Below are positions 1 through 11,152 of a stretch of DNA of 64,000 bases, one piece after another. The stretch spans positions 64,194,954 through 64,258,953 of the forward strand of contig NC_088776.1 in the NCBI RefSeq assembly GCF_954871325.1, written 5' to 3'. The position numbers and the translations under genes are program-made. Numbering within the stretch: the stretch's first letter is position 1; every line of letters starts with the position of its first letter. This DNA is from Gordionus sp. m RMFG-2023 (lineage: Eukaryota; Nematomorpha; Gordioida; Chordodea; Parachordodidae). Under the pieces are notes generated by a model. The model did not search any database and had not been told where the DNA came from. It saw only the letters and a list, made by a program, of their open reading frames with translations.

Positions 1-149
1 TATTAAACGGGAAACACTATATTTACGGCGATAGTGATTTTATTGAATTAATTTGTATATTCGTTAAATCATAAATAGTTATACCAAAACTTGGATTAAT
101 AAAATAATAAATGTTGTAATTGCTTATTTATGTGTCTTATTAATTAAAT

Positions 150-1175
150 ATGGAAATTAAACAAGAATTTACACATAAGATCCCTAAGTTAGTGGGTCCT
201 CTTACTGAAATTTATTTAGACAGAATATTAAATTACTTTTCGACCAGTACATTATCGGACTCTATTAAAATTAATACTTTGCTTAATAATTTATCAGACG
301 AAGTTTTTGACGACATTAAGGCAATTTGTTCTGATACCGATATTTTAGATCTTAAAATTGTGATTAAAAAGTTAACCTATCTTTTACCAGCGCTAAATTT
401 AAATACTTTAATTAATAAATTTAATCTTCTTCAACAAAACTCATCAGAGAGTTTTATGCTGTGGTACATTAGAGTATCGAAACTTCATAAGAAATGTAAT
501 TTTTTGGACGATAGTAGATTAAAAGAGAAGTTACGGACATCTACTTTAAACGATAAAATTAAATACAAATTCTCCAAAAATTTTGACCTTACATTGAATC
601 AGATGGTGGAATTAGGGGTGAAACTGGACTCTAGTAATATTAAGTCTGAGGATAATGATATAAGTTATATAAATAATGACAAAAAGTCCGATAAAGATAA
701 AAATTTTTGCAGTAGAAATGATAATAATTTTAGAAATAATTTTAGAAATAATTATGATAATAGATATAGAAATGGGAATTACAATAATAATTTTAGATAC
801 AATTATGGTAATAATAATTCGCGATACCACGATAATTATAACAATTATAACTATAAAAATTGTCGCTATAATAATAATAATCAATCGAATTATGGTAGAA
901 ATAATACATGGTATGATAATAATCAAAGAAAACAAATCCAATACGGTGACGGAAATCGTAACAATTACCAATCTTATTACAACAATTCAAATAATATAGA
1001 GGTAATGATAATAATCAGAGAAAGCAAATACAATATAACAACAACTCAAATAATTATAGAGGTAATAATAATAATCAGAGAAAGCAAATACAATATAACA
1101 ACAACTCAAATAATTATAGAAGTGGCGACGAAAATAACAGAAAGCAAATACAATACAATAATGATTACAACATGA
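150..1175 (+). CDS. gag: Gag of the Ty3/Gypsy element
   Basis: A 341-residue frame directly upstream of pol, so Gag by position. Residues 1-165 are a mixed helical domain, as expected for a capsid-like region, with the Gypsy-Gag-like stretch FMLWYIRVSKL near residue 105. From about residue 170 the protein becomes a low-complexity Asn/Arg/Tyr-rich basic tail. I see no CCHC zinc knuckle; the basic Asn/Arg tail may take over nucleic-acid binding, which is inference. The DNA for the last 50 residues contains an imperfect 60-bp tandem repeat (about 1000-1160). The stop overlaps the first ATG of pol in an ATGA junction. Confidence 0.8.
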   Translation: MEIKQEFTHKIPKLVGPLTEIYLDRILNYFSTSTLSDSIKINTLLNNLSDEVFDDIKAICSDTDILDLKIVIKKLTYLLPALNLNTLINKFNLLQQNSSESFMLWYIRVSKLHKKCNFLDDSRLKEKLRTSTLNDKIKYKFSKNFDLTLNQMVELGVKLDSSNIKSEDNDISYINNDKKSDKDKNFCSRNDNNFRNNFRNNYDNRYRNGNYNNNFRYNYGNNNSRYHDNYNNYNYKNCRYNNNNQSNYGRNNTWYDNNQRKQIQYGDGNRNNYQSYYNNSNNIEVMIIIRESKYNITTTQIIIEVIIIIRESKYNITTTQIIIEVATKITESKYNTIMITT

Positions 1176-4100
1176 ATATTGAAGAAATTATTGAAGAGAA
1201 AGTTGATTCTACAAAGAACAAAGATGATAATGATTTTAATGTCAACAATTTATCTGGTGACGTGATTAATGACAAAGATAACGCATTTATGACTACTGTA
1301 AAAGTGAACGATGTTGTTACTTGTATGCAAGTGGACACTGGATCCAAATACACTATTATACCTCATGGTCTGGCTAAAAAATTTGGTATTAGAGATCTTA
1401 AGAAATCTGAGCTACAACTCACTGCTTATGACGGGAATTTAATCAAAATCATAGGAACTACTCAAGTTAAAGTGACTTATGATGGTATTTCCAAATATTT
1501 ACAAGCGGTAGTGGTTGAATCAAGTAAAAATGCCTTGTTGGGACGTACGTGGATAAATGCTTTCAAAAATATTTTAAATAAATTTATAGCAAAGATTGAC
1601 ACTAATTACGAAGATGAAATAAAAAAATTGATTAAAGAGTGTGAATCGAAACTAACTAATGGGCCAATCAACAAAGCAAGTGTCAAGTTACATTTAAGAA
1701 GTGATGCCCAACCTAAAATTATACCGCCTAGACGTATTCCTTATTCAAAAATTAATCTTGTTAGTAATGAACTTAAAAAATGGATACATGATAAAATTAT
1801 TGAGCCGGTGAATGATGTCCGATGGGCAAGTCCTGTTACCGCTGTCTACAAAGAAGATGGGAGCATTAGGCTTTGCGCTGATTTTAAGGATACTGTAAAC
1901 CCAGCTCTAGAAGACTTTAGATACCCTCTACCACGAATTAATGATCTAATTGCTAAACTTTCGGAAGGAAAGAAATTTACGAAGATTGACTTTAAAAATG
2001 CTTTCTTACAGATTCCAATTGATAAAAGTTGCAGAAATATTTTAACCATATCTACGCATAAGGGAGATTACCAATTTACTAGACTTCCTTTTGGGCTTAA
2101 GACCTCATCTGCAATTTTTCAACAGATTATGGATCAAATCTTCGGTGACATGGATGACGTTATATTTTATATTGATGATTTACTTATAACTGGAAAAAAC
2201 GATGAAGCCCACCTAAACAACATAAGAAAAGTATTTGATAGGATATCATCGTATGGGCTAATACCTAACTTTAATAAAAGTGTGTTCTTTAAAAACAAAG
2301 TGAGGTTCCTGGGTCATGATATTGACGCTAAGGGGATTCATGCTAATCACGACAAAATTGAAGCAATAATTAATATGCCAGAACCAAAATCAGCTGCTGA
2401 ATTATCAACATTTCTGGGAATGGCTGGCTACTATAGAAAATTTTTGAACAATTTTGCGGAAATTGCCGATCCTCTTTATAAGATTGTCAACAAAGAAAAA
2501 TGGGCTTGGAACCTAGAACACTCTAAAAGTTTTAATGATCTAAAGAAGTTAATTAGTCTTCCACCTGCTTTGACATATTTTAACCCTGAATTACCTATAG
2601 GGATAGCCACTGACGCATCAAAATGTGGTTTAGGAGCTGTACTATTTCATATTGAAAAAGATGGTAAAGAAAAACCTATAGCTTTCGCGTCGAGAACTTT
2701 ATTAAAATCTGAAATGAACTATACCAATATTGAGCGTGAGGCTCTCGCTATAATGTTCGCCATAAAGAGATTTCAGGAATATTTAATCGGCACAAAATTT
2801 ACAATTATTACTGACCATAAGCCTCTAGTTCACATCTTCACCAAGGGTCTTAAGGATAATAGCACCATGTCGTTAAGACTCCAGAAGTGGAATATTACAT
2901 TAGGAGGATATGATTTTAATATAAAGTATAAAGCCGGTAAATATAATGTTGTTCCTGATTGCCTTTCAAGATTATCACAAGAATGTCGTGATGAAACTAT
3001 TGAAAACGTAACCATTATAAATGAATATGAGGATTTACCTATTAACTTTGATCAAATTCGTGATGAAACTTTGAAAGATACGGAATTAAAACAAGTCATA
3101 AATGAAATTAATAACAACAGACCTATAATGAATAATATTTATAAAAACATTGAATTGGAATTAAGTATAATTAAAGATTGTCTTTACAAAAGCAATAAAA
3201 TCATAATTCCGTCTAATATGAGAAAAACTATACTACAGTCATTACATGAAGGTCACTTGGGAGCAGGAAAAATCAAATCCTTAGCCAAAGATTACATGTG
3301 GTGGCCTGGTATAAATAATGATATCGTTATGGAAGTGAAAAGTTGTGACGATTGTAATATATATCACGATAATCCTATAAAGATACAAAAACCATGGGTT
3401 TCGGCAACCAAACCGTTTGAAAGGATACATATAGATTATGCGGGTCCGTTTTTTACAAAAAATTGGTTGATAATAGTCGATGCCTACAGCAAATTTCCAA
3501 TTATTATTCCTGTTAAAAATATTACGACTGATGTTACTTTAAAAGAAATCTTTAAAACTATTTCGCTATACGGAATACCTGAAACTATAGTTACTGATAA
3601 CGGCACTAACTTTACGAGTAACGATTTTGAAAAATTTTGCAACAATTTTGGTATTAAACATGTGCTTACATCTGCTTATCACCAGCAATCCAATGGCCAG
3701 GTTGAACGCATGGTTAGAACGTTCAAAACACATATGAAAAGGAATATTAAAATAGACCCAGATATCGCACTTAGCAAATTTTTACTTAATTACAGAAATA
3801 CGCGTAATGATACTACAGGAGTTACACCATCACAGAGAATGTTTAATCGAGATATTAGAATTAAATGGGACTTATTAAAACCGATGGAGGAGAGGGAGAA
3901 TAAAATAAATGTTACTTTACCACGAAATAGAACTTTTAATGTAGGAGATTTTGTTTGGTATAAAATACAAGGTGATGATAAATGGTGTAAAGGTATGATC
4001 AACAATAAAGAAAGTGATATGATGTTCCAAATTAAGACTGAGAAAGGTATTTTGAGGAGACATTTAGATCAAATAAGAATTAGAAATTGTTTTAACACAA

Positions 4101-4246
4101 TTATTAACTATGACTCTAAGGATTCTTTTAAGGAGGGAAGTATGGACAAAAATATAAAAATTACTGATAATAACGATATAACACCTATCTTTAGACCTGT
4201 GCGAATTAAAAAAAAACCTGCTTATTTAAAAGACTATGTAACTTAA
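1172..4246 (+). CDS. pol: Pol polyprotein of the Ty3/Gypsy element
   Basis: A 1024-residue polyprotein for copying the element RNA into DNA and inserting it. Visible in order: aspartic protease with VDTGSK near residue 54 and ALLGRTWI near 120; reverse transcriptase with LPFGLKTSSAIFQ near 308 and the catalytic FYIDDLL near 331; RNase H with TDASKCGLGAVL near 480; integrase zinc-binding HHCC region with HLGAGK near 694 and CDDC near 724; integrase core with DYAGPF near 755, TDNGTNF near 808 and HQQSNGQVER near 837. A GPY/F-like C-terminal module ends RRHLDQIR near 965. It overlaps gag by four bases (ATGA) in a different frame; members of this class commonly use programmed frameshifting or reinitiation there, and which one applies cannot be told from sequence. 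No chromodomain is evident. Confidence 0.95.
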   Translation: MNIEEIIEEKVDSTKNKDDNDFNVNNLSGDVINDKDNAFMTTVKVNDVVTCMQVDTGSKYTIIPHGLAKKFGIRDLKKSELQLTAYDGNLIKIIGTTQVKVTYDGISKYLQAVVVESSKNALLGRTWINAFKNILNKFIAKIDTNYEDEIKKLIKECESKLTNGPINKASVKLHLRSDAQPKIIPPRRIPYSKINLVSNELKKWIHDKIIEPVNDVRWASPVTAVYKEDGSIRLCADFKDTVNPALEDFRYPLPRINDLIAKLSEGKKFTKIDFKNAFLQIPIDKSCRNILTISTHKGDYQFTRLPFGLKTSSAIFQQIMDQIFGDMDDVIFYIDDLLITGKNDEAHLNNIRKVFDRISSYGLIPNFNKSVFFKNKVRFLGHDIDAKGIHANHDKIEAIINMPEPKSAAELSTFLGMAGYYRKFLNNFAEIADPLYKIVNKEKWAWNLEHSKSFNDLKKLISLPPALTYFNPELPIGIATDASKCGLGAVLFHIEKDGKEKPIAFASRTLLKSEMNYTNIEREALAIMFAIKRFQEYLIGTKFTIITDHKPLVHIFTKGLKDNSTMSLRLQKWNITLGGYDFNIKYKAGKYNVVPDCLSRLSQECRDETIENVTIINEYEDLPINFDQIRDETLKDTELKQVINEINNNRPIMNNIYKNIELELSIIKDCLYKSNKIIIPSNMRKTILQSLHEGHLGAGKIKSLAKDYMWWPGINNDIVMEVKSCDDCNIYHDNPIKIQKPWVSATKPFERIHIDYAGPFFTKNWLIIVDAYSKFPIIIPVKNITTDVTLKEIFKTISLYGIPETIVTDNGTNFTSNDFEKFCNNFGIKHVLTSAYHQQSNGQVERMVRTFKTHMKRNIKIDPDIALSKFLLNYRNTRNDTTGVTPSQRMFNRDIRIKWDLLKPMEERENKINVTLPRNRTFNVGDFVWYKIQGDDKWCKGMINNKESDMMFQIKTEKGILRRHLDQIRIRNCFNTIINYDSKDSFKEGSMDKNIKITDNNDITPIFRPVRIKKKPAYLKDYVT

Positions 4247-4654
4247 AATATAAAATAAATATTAAATTGTATAAACTAAATTAAAAATTAAAACGCTTAT
4301 ATTAAAACGCAAAAAATTAAAACGCTAAAAATATAACAATCTTATTGATTTATCATTCTTCATTTATTCTTATGATGAACTATTATTTCTTATTCGCAAC
4401 TTATTTATGATAATAACAATTTTGGAAAAAATGATAATAACAATTGAGTACTATCAAACAAGCTATGATTAATGGAGACAATTTACGATATGGATATCAA
4501 GCTTGTGATTAAACAAACCAACGTGCAAAATCGAATTGATCAAACCAACGATTGGGACAAGCCAACGTTATGATGATTTATGATACAACTTGATTACCAA
4601 AATGGTTAACCACTTGGACAACAAACTCTCTGTGTCTTCTCCGATGAAATTATC

Positions 4655-4667
4655 AGAAGAGGGAGAA
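4655..4667 (+). other. Polypurine tract of the Ty3/Gypsy element
   Basis: A purine run (AGAAGAGGGAGAA) lies immediately 5' of the terminal repeat that begins TGTTGCG. This is where the plus-strand primer of LTR retrotransposons is expected, and its position fixes the 5' edge of the 3' LTR. Confidence 0.8.
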
Positions 4668-4946
4668 TGTTGCGTTATTCTAATTTCTTAATCTTATTAT
4701 ATATTTTTATAATCTAATTTTTTGTTATTTGTTATAATCTAATTTTATTTTATAAACGGCGTAACCTTACTTTTTTAATATTATTTTACTTTTTTGTATT
4801 TCGTTTATATTCTAATTTGGACCTATAAAAAATGTATATAAGAGAAGTGTGAAATGAAAAAGTTAGTTAATAAAATATATTTTTTATTTAATAAAGTTAA
4901 TAAAACATATTTATTATTCACCGGCACATATTCATGTTATTCTACA
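4668..4946 (+). repeat. 3' LTR of the Ty3/Gypsy element
   Basis: Begins TGTTGCG right after the polypurine tract and ends near TTCTACA, giving the usual TG..CA termini. It is about 280 bp and AT-rich. Inside are a TATA-like stretch near 4826-4842 and several AATAAA-type signals between 4869 and 4905, fitting promoter and polyadenylation roles. The exact 3' edge (4946 or 4948) is uncertain because no second LTR is available for alignment. Confidence 0.75.
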
Positions 4947-5089
4947 CAATGTTTAGTAATTGTATATTAATTCAATCTATTCGATGTAAAAAAAATTTGC
5001 CTCCCCCCAAACCTTCCATGTTAAAAATAATTATTTTAATTAAATTATTGCATATAACAATATTTTGCAGAGATTTTATTTATTATTAA

Positions 5090-5470
5090 CTTTATTTATT
5101 TAACTATGTATTTATTTTAATAATATATAAAAAAATAAATTTCAAAATATATAAATTTTATACAGATTATTATATTAAAAATTGAATGTAAATAACTATA
5201 TTTTAAAAAAATAAAATTGCAATAAAATATGAAATTCTTGCTAAAAAAATACAATTTAACAATTTTATTTAGTATAAACCTTTTATTTAACTATGTGTTT
5301 ATTTTATATACAAAAAATAAATTTCAAAATTAGAAATTTTATACTGATTACTATTTTAAAAATTGATTGTAAATATCTATATTTTAAAAAAATAAAATTA
5401 CAATAAAATATAAGTAATTCTTGTATGCAATTTAAAAAAATATAATTTAACAGTTATATTTAATACAAAT
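5090..5470. repeat. Two-copy tandem duplication, about 190-bp unit
   Basis: The AT-rich unit starting with TTTATTTAACTATGTATT near 5090 recurs diverged near 5278. The two share the order TTTCAAAAT, TTTTATACTGATTA, AATTGATTGTAAAT, AAAAAAATAAAATTRCAATAAAATAT. No coding capacity. The flanks 4947-5089 and 5471-5618 are featureless AT-rich DNA. Confidence 0.65.
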
Positions 5471-5618
5471 GAGTATATTATATAAATAATTCTTATTGTA
5501 GATGCAATACTATAATTAAATATAGTATAAAAATATCATGACTAAAAATTTATTATAATTAAGTTTTACATATAAAAATTTTATGACTAAGAAAATATTA
5601 CAATTATATGATTTGAAT

Positions 5619-7140
5619 TTATAAAGAGAGGTCTACTTTTCTCTGAGATTTGGCTAATTCATCTAGAATCAAATTTTTATCTAGAATAATCTCCTTATAA
5701 ATATTTAATAGGGCTAATCCATTTAAACGATTTTCATCGGTGCTATTTCTTAAATAGGTTTTTAACCTTTTCAAAGTTGAAAAAGACCTTTCATTAGTGC
5801 AGGTACTAATCGGTAAAGTAGCTAAAATAAAAAACAATGTTTTGATATTGGGCAGGGAATCTAAAGTGCAATTACACATGGAAAGGGCCCGCAAAGCATT
5901 TTTTGGTCTCAAAGAGTACTCTATTCTGCCAAGATTTTTATACCAAAATTCGACATCACAAAGTAACTTATTATACGACCCTAATAAATCATCAGAATAA
6001 AACTCTGAGATGTTCCTAATATCCTCTCGCGTTTCAAGTGTAATCAACAATTCAGACTCAACCGGCAAAAGAAAATAAAAGCTTTTTAAAATAAAATTGT
6101 GACTTATAAATCTTTCCTTTAATTGAAATAAAAATGTATCAATAAGTGGAATAAAAATGTGAATTTTATAAAAATCCTCAATCGTAGATGCATCAATATT
6201 TGAGCGATTGGATTGTCTAGAAACTACTCTAGGTTTAAAAATTTCAATCCCAAACATATTAGCGATCTCCTTTACTTTCTCATATATTTCGTGAAATTTT
6301 TCATTCATATTATCTCTGATATTTGTTAATATTTCAACAATATCCTTTGCCCTATTCATAACCTCCCTTAAATCCAAATCAATTTTTTGTAACATATTGC
6401 TAAAATCATATGTATAATTAAATAAAAAATAAACACATTGAATTGAAATTAAAAATTGAGCTTCGTAATAACCTGTAAAAGATTTTCCGCATCTGCGGAA
6501 TCTTTTTCTTTGCGTAATATGTATGATTCCAGTGCCGCAAAAATAACCTCATATAACTCGATGAAAACCTTCACCGATTGTTGTCTTTCAATGAATGTGG
6601 GACAAAATCTTTTTAATTTTTTTTTTGAATTTTTTGAATCAATTTCATCGAACGTTTGGGTAAAAATTTCCCTCTTCTTGGGTGGGGTAAAGAAGTCACA
6701 AACCGACGATATTGTTTCTAAATTTTGAAAAATATATAAAAATTATATAAAGATATCTATAATACATAATAAAATCTAATAAATTTCAATTAAATCAAAA
6801 TCTTTTTACGTAAACTGTTCCGGATGTCTCTAATTTCACATGCCTCAGTTATCATCAAATTCAGGCAATGTGAACTGCAGTGAACATAAAGAGCTGTGCT
6901 ATAAAGCTCTCTAATTCTTGACTGGACCCCTTTAACATGGCCACTCATCGAGGGAGCTCCATCGTACCCTTGGCCTCTCAGTAGATTTAAATTTAAATCC
7001 AGGTTTTGAAGTGATTTAATAATTTGATTAGCAATCGTTTCTGACTTAATGTCAGGTAATTCAATAAATTGAACAAATAGTTACTTCATTTTATAATTAC
7101 CTGATTCCATATCAATAAACCTTAAAAATATCTTTATTGT
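5619..7140 (-). pseudogene. hAT transposase fossil (DUF4371/ZMYM-like, hAT dimerisation C-terminus)
   Basis: A decayed cut-and-paste transposase on the minus strand. 7080-6810 encodes the conserved block GQGYDGAPSMSGHVKGVQSR and LYVHCSSHCLNLMI, typical of the RNase-H-like core of DUF4371/ZMYM-type hAT proteins. A probable GT-AG intron at 6809-6718 joins in phase to 6717-6434 (SVCDFFTPPKKREIF, then FIERQQSVKVFIELYEVI). One frameshift near 6440 separates this from 6395-5619, a 258-codon open stretch ending in the hAT dimerisation motif STCTNERSFSTLKRLKTYLR. A short upstream piece (KIFLRFIDMES) lies near 7135-7100; the N-terminus and any BED finger are not visible. Internal changes indicate an inactive copy, though the long open 3' part suggests moderate age. 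Confidence 0.85.
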
Positions 7141-8640
7141 TATTTAATAAATTTAACTATGCCAGAAGTTATTTACATACAATCTATCTTTATTCTTTTA
7201 TTGTTATTTAATATTTTAGTTCATATAATTTATAAATATTTTTAAACGATGTGATCATTTAAAATTAAAACTCCTTTTTTTATAAATATATTTCATTGTG
7301 ATATTCATATTCATATTGTATTATATATAATATATTATCTTATTTCTTTAAATTGAAACCGTTTTTTAAATATAATTATTCGCAATAAAAAAATAATAAT
7401 TTTTTATTTAATAAAAAAAAAAAAAATTTAAAAAAAAACTGCTCATGAGGAATAATTCATAATAATCGTAATAATTTTTTTTATTGCCTCATTTTTATAA
7501 AAAGTTTAAATTTTATATAATATTATTAGATTTGTAAATTAGAAATTACAATTATTTAATATAACATATTTAATTTATGACTACAGCAAGCATCTGCTCA
7601 TTCTAATAGATGCTATGGGTGTTAGGTAGTTAACCTTCACACATTTAATAATCATAATAAATATATATATTATCATTAAAGAATATATATTTTTAACGAA
7701 TATACTAATTCTTAATAATATAATATTATATATTTAAACATATATTTCCATAATATAAATAATAACAATATATGTATAATTTCCACATTACTACATTTCC
7801 CCTTTATTAATTGAAAGTAACCTTATATCATTTAGACTTGAACAAACAGTTTTTAATATAAAATCATTTAATAATCATAATTTTATCATTCTCACTTTAA
7901 TATTTGTATTGTTAATATATTTTATTTCATTCTGAAATTTCATATAATATAAACAACCTGAACATCTTAATGATTTTATTATTTAATTTCTTTTGCAAAT
8001 TCATTCATCAACCTTTCTTTGTCAGCAATTATATAATAATTCATTCAATATCAGAACCATTAATATTCCAATTTAAGTTTATTATGAACCATAATTTTAT
8101 CATATTTTAAAAATTCTCCACATTTTGACATAAGATTTACAATTTTATTTTTATCCATATTAATTTCATGAATTATCTAATACTTTCATATTGCTCAAAC
8201 AAATATCACATTTACCAAATAGTTCATAGATACTTACCATGACATTTTCCAATCACCCATAATTTAATTCATAAAGCATCTTATAGATTCCTATTGCAGG
8301 TTCCTTCTTTCCTCGTCACTCTAATAAATTAGTTAAAATACATATTTACATTTACATCCATGACTGCCGCTAATATAATATTTGGGATAATTCATACACT
8401 TATTTATACGACCATAACAATATATATAGTTCCAGATATCACATTATCCAATATTATTTTAATCATAAATATAATATTATCATTACAAAATATATCTAAA
8501 TACCGAATGTATTAATTCTTTTTAAAATAATATATAATATGATATTCATACATTTATTCCAAATGCATGTATACTTTCCACATCACTACATCATCATGTA
8601 TAGAATCATATATTTTAGTGAAAATGCATGACACACTCTT
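7141..8640. other. AT-rich stretch with a diverged direct repeat
   Basis: No convincing gene. A block of about 150 bp at 7645-7800 (AATCATAATAAATATATATA, later TTTCCACATTACTACAT) recurs diverged in the same orientation at 8458-8597 (TTTCCACATCACTACAT). The spacing of about 820 bp could mean the terminal repeats of an old element or two independent insertions. No open frame lies between them. Confidence 0.4.
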
Positions 8641-8647
8641 CAACCCT

Positions 8648-8830
8648 AGTGTTGTTAAATGGTTGGTTTTTTACGACCACGACCCCGAGTCGAAGTCGTA
8701 AAAATTGGCCCAGAGCCAGGGTCTAGAAATCGACCACGACCCAGCCCGACCCATTGGGCCTGTTGAGCCGACCCGGGTCGGCCTGCTGGGTCGGCTTGCT
8801 TGGTTGGCTTGCTGGGTCAATTTGTTGAAT
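8648..8830 (+). mobile_element. Fragment of a TAGTGTTGTTAAA-ended (hAT-like) element, GC-rich
   Basis: Starts with TAGTGTTGTTAAA, the same end seen on several other small elements here, followed by 150 bp of GC-rich DNA with repeated GACCCGGGTCGG / GGGTCGGCTTGC motifs. The opposite end was not found. The TGTTGTTAAA end and family resemblance suggest a non-autonomous hAT-type element; the assignment is inference. Confidence 0.45.
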
Positions 8831-9926
8831 ATATAGAAAATTAAACTATTTTGTTTTAATCCGGGTTCATTATTTTTGATATTAGAAAGATGTTTTTTAA
8901 AATTTATTTATAAGTAAATTATAACTTTTTATATCTTCTTATCTTATCTATGACATTGGTCATAGATCTGCCGAAAGTAAGTGTATGTGAATTATAAAGA
9001 AGCCCACCCTCCCTATAATTTTGCTGAATTTTTTTTCTCAGGGATACCAACATTTGTACAGATGTATATTTATTAAAATGAGTGGAATTACGCCCTATCC
9101 AATTTGTAGTTCTAGAATGAGGTATAGTTATGGGTGTGAAGGAGAAAAAGGCAAGAAAATAAAAATTATATCTTCTAAATTCAAAATAGCTATTAATTAT
9201 TTAGTTAAAAAAAATTTCATTTTAGATATTGTATTTTAAACTAAATATTATGTAATCAGTATAATACATATGACTTGATAGATTTTCCTTACGTTATATA
9301 TTCTTAACTTCACTTTGTAATCGAAAAAAATTATATTTAGCTTCTCATAGTTTTTTTCTAACATCAAATTTATATACCTTTATCATACTATTTGGATCTA
9401 TAAGGTAAGGTGCCTAATCATGATGAATATTAATCTTATAAGGATGTATAAAATAACATTATCATAAAAAATAAAATTTTATCGGTAAAATATATTTAAT
9501 TTAGAAAACTAGAAAACATTAATTTAGAAATTAACAGTTAAGAGAGTAATAGATATATTTTATTTATTTGTTATAAAATATCTATAAATAATCAAAAAGG
9601 GTACAAAATGCCAGAAAAATATCTTAAAAGAAAAAAAATATTTTGAAAAAAAATTGATATTTTTTTTAAATTATAAAATGATGTGAAGTTTTATTTTGTT
9701 CCTCTGTTTACATTTTCGTTCGATAAAGAAAAATTTCTTTGCAGCCCGATATATAAACCAACATATTTTTATTTTAAAATATAATATTTTTGTAACTGAT
9801 TCGCAATTTTTGCATTCAATATTTATCAGCTGTTAAATGTCAAATTTATTGTCAAACTTAATTATTATATAATAAGTATCACATTATCTATTTTATTGTA
9901 GTTTTTCGATTACTCTATTCATAAGA
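8831..9926. other. AT-rich non-coding interval
   Basis: No gene or structured repeat recognised. A 72-codon open frame at 9021-9239 has no recognisable domain and low-complexity composition. The 3' part is presumably the upstream region of the MARVEL-like gene; I see no clear core promoter element. Confidence 0.4.
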
Positions 9927-10649
9927 ATGTCCTTAACGAACAATATTACTCAACATACAAAATCACACGAAATTAATTTTGATAATTCATCTAATATGCC
10001 CAATGAAAAATTGAATTTGAAATACAATTACTATTATATTAAATCTTTAAAAGCAATAACACAATTAATTCATTTGGTATACTTATTTAAAAAAATATAC
10101 ACTAATTAACTAAATTTAGTTTTTAGCTATTATTTGCCTGGCTCTGGTATTATCTGTAGATCATTATACATTCCATGATAATATTGATACATATTCTATA
10201 TTGGACACATCAATTGGTCCATATATTAGAGTTTTTACCTTCATATTAGTTTACACACTTTTATTCACTTCTGTAACATTATTTGTTCATATGTACAATA
10301 TTCATGTATTTATAAGCCATGAAATAAATCTTATAAAATTGGTAAGATTTAGTTAAATATTATATTTTACTTATATTTATAGGAAATGACACTATACATT
10401 ATATTTACAGTTATGTATTTTTTAATTTCTCCAATAATGATTGGAAGCCTGACATATTATCATTATCTATTTGTTAATAAATCAGCATTTCGGCAATTAT
10501 TGATATCTAGTGTAAGCCATCATTATACAATATATATATATAATTATCTCCAATATTTATTAACATTGAGTCTCAATAGAAAAATATGCCTTATCCTGGT
10601 GCAAGCTTGTTATGTATTTGTATATATTTTTTTAAAGGATCTAAGATAA
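9927..10649 (+). CDS. Probable MARVEL-like four-helix membrane protein
   Basis: Predicted three-exon gene: 9927-10076, 10120-10341, 10383-10649, about 212 aa. Both junctions are phase 0, with GTATAC..TTTAG and GTAAGA..TATAG boundaries; the introns are only 43 and 41 nt. The protein shows four hydrophobic segments: residues about 42-62 (across the first junction, AITQLIHL/FLAIICLALVLS), 81-106 (VFTFILVYTLLFTSVTLF), 125-150 (MTLYIIFTVMYFLISPIMIG) and 190-207 (ICLILVQACYVFVYIF). Two short polar ends complete the topology. This layout resembles CMTM/MARVEL tetraspans of animal vesicle trafficking, but no signature proves it. The 3' end is least certain: a GTAAGC at 10512 could be another donor, but using it moves the last hydrophobic segment out of frame. 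No intact neighbouring gene is close. Confidence 0.5.
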
Positions 10650-10879
10650 TATTTAACATAATTATTAACTAATATGTGGATGTTTGATAATAGCTACGTC
10701 ATTTTCAATTTGGAAAGTAATGAGTGTCTACTTTATCATTGTTCAATGAAAATATACTTTTTGGTTAATTTTTGAGTAGAAAAATTTGCTCTGCTTCTCC
10801 CAAATATAATTAAGGATCATAAGTAGTAATCTTTAATAAGATATTTTTTTAAAAAAATTGGGAAAATGGAAATTGATTT

Positions 10880-11152
10880 ATTGGGAAATACATAATTATT
10901 TTTTAAAATATACCTGGGCTGGATCTGAAATATTTTTTTAAAAAAATTACAGGGCCAGGCCGTATATTTTAACAGATATTTGAAATCACCATTATTCGCT
11001 ATAAAAATCAAAAATAAATATAATATATTTTATAAAAATTTGGGCCAGGCCTGAAATTTTTTTTTTAATAAAAGCCGGGTTGGGCCATAGACAAATGTTT
11101 GAAAAATAATATCCAGACCAGGCCATGCAATTGGTACCTCTCCAGGTCTCTG
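10880..11152. mobile_element. GC-island element, CAGAGACCTGCAGAGG family, one end visible
   Basis: Contains GGGCCAGGCC and GCCGGGTTGGGCC islands separated by A/T runs, plus the family core TTTGAAATCACCATTATTCGC, and ends TACCTCTCCAGGTCTCTG at 11152. That end is the inverted terminus of the element at 12587-12855. The left edge is not clear; 10880 is approximate. Confidence 0.6.

Larger units (their letters stand above)
1..4946 (+). mobile_element. Ty3/Gypsy LTR retrotransposon (5' LTR outside the window)
   Basis: Seen: two long open frames (gag, pol) followed by a purine-rich tract and a terminal repeat beginning TGTTGCG. The pol order protease, reverse transcriptase, RNase H, integrase is diagnostic of Ty3/Gypsy rather than Copia. 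Both frames are open throughout the visible part, so the element looks whole apart from the missing 5' LTR, which suggests a young insertion. No envelope frame follows pol; 4250-4650 is AT-rich non-coding. Age cannot be estimated because only one LTR is visible. Confidence 0.93.

Noticed and set aside
612-999. Overlapping Ile-rich or Tyr/Asn-rich frames inside gag
   Set aside because: Out-of-frame shadows of the AAT-rich gag tail; no domain or start context.
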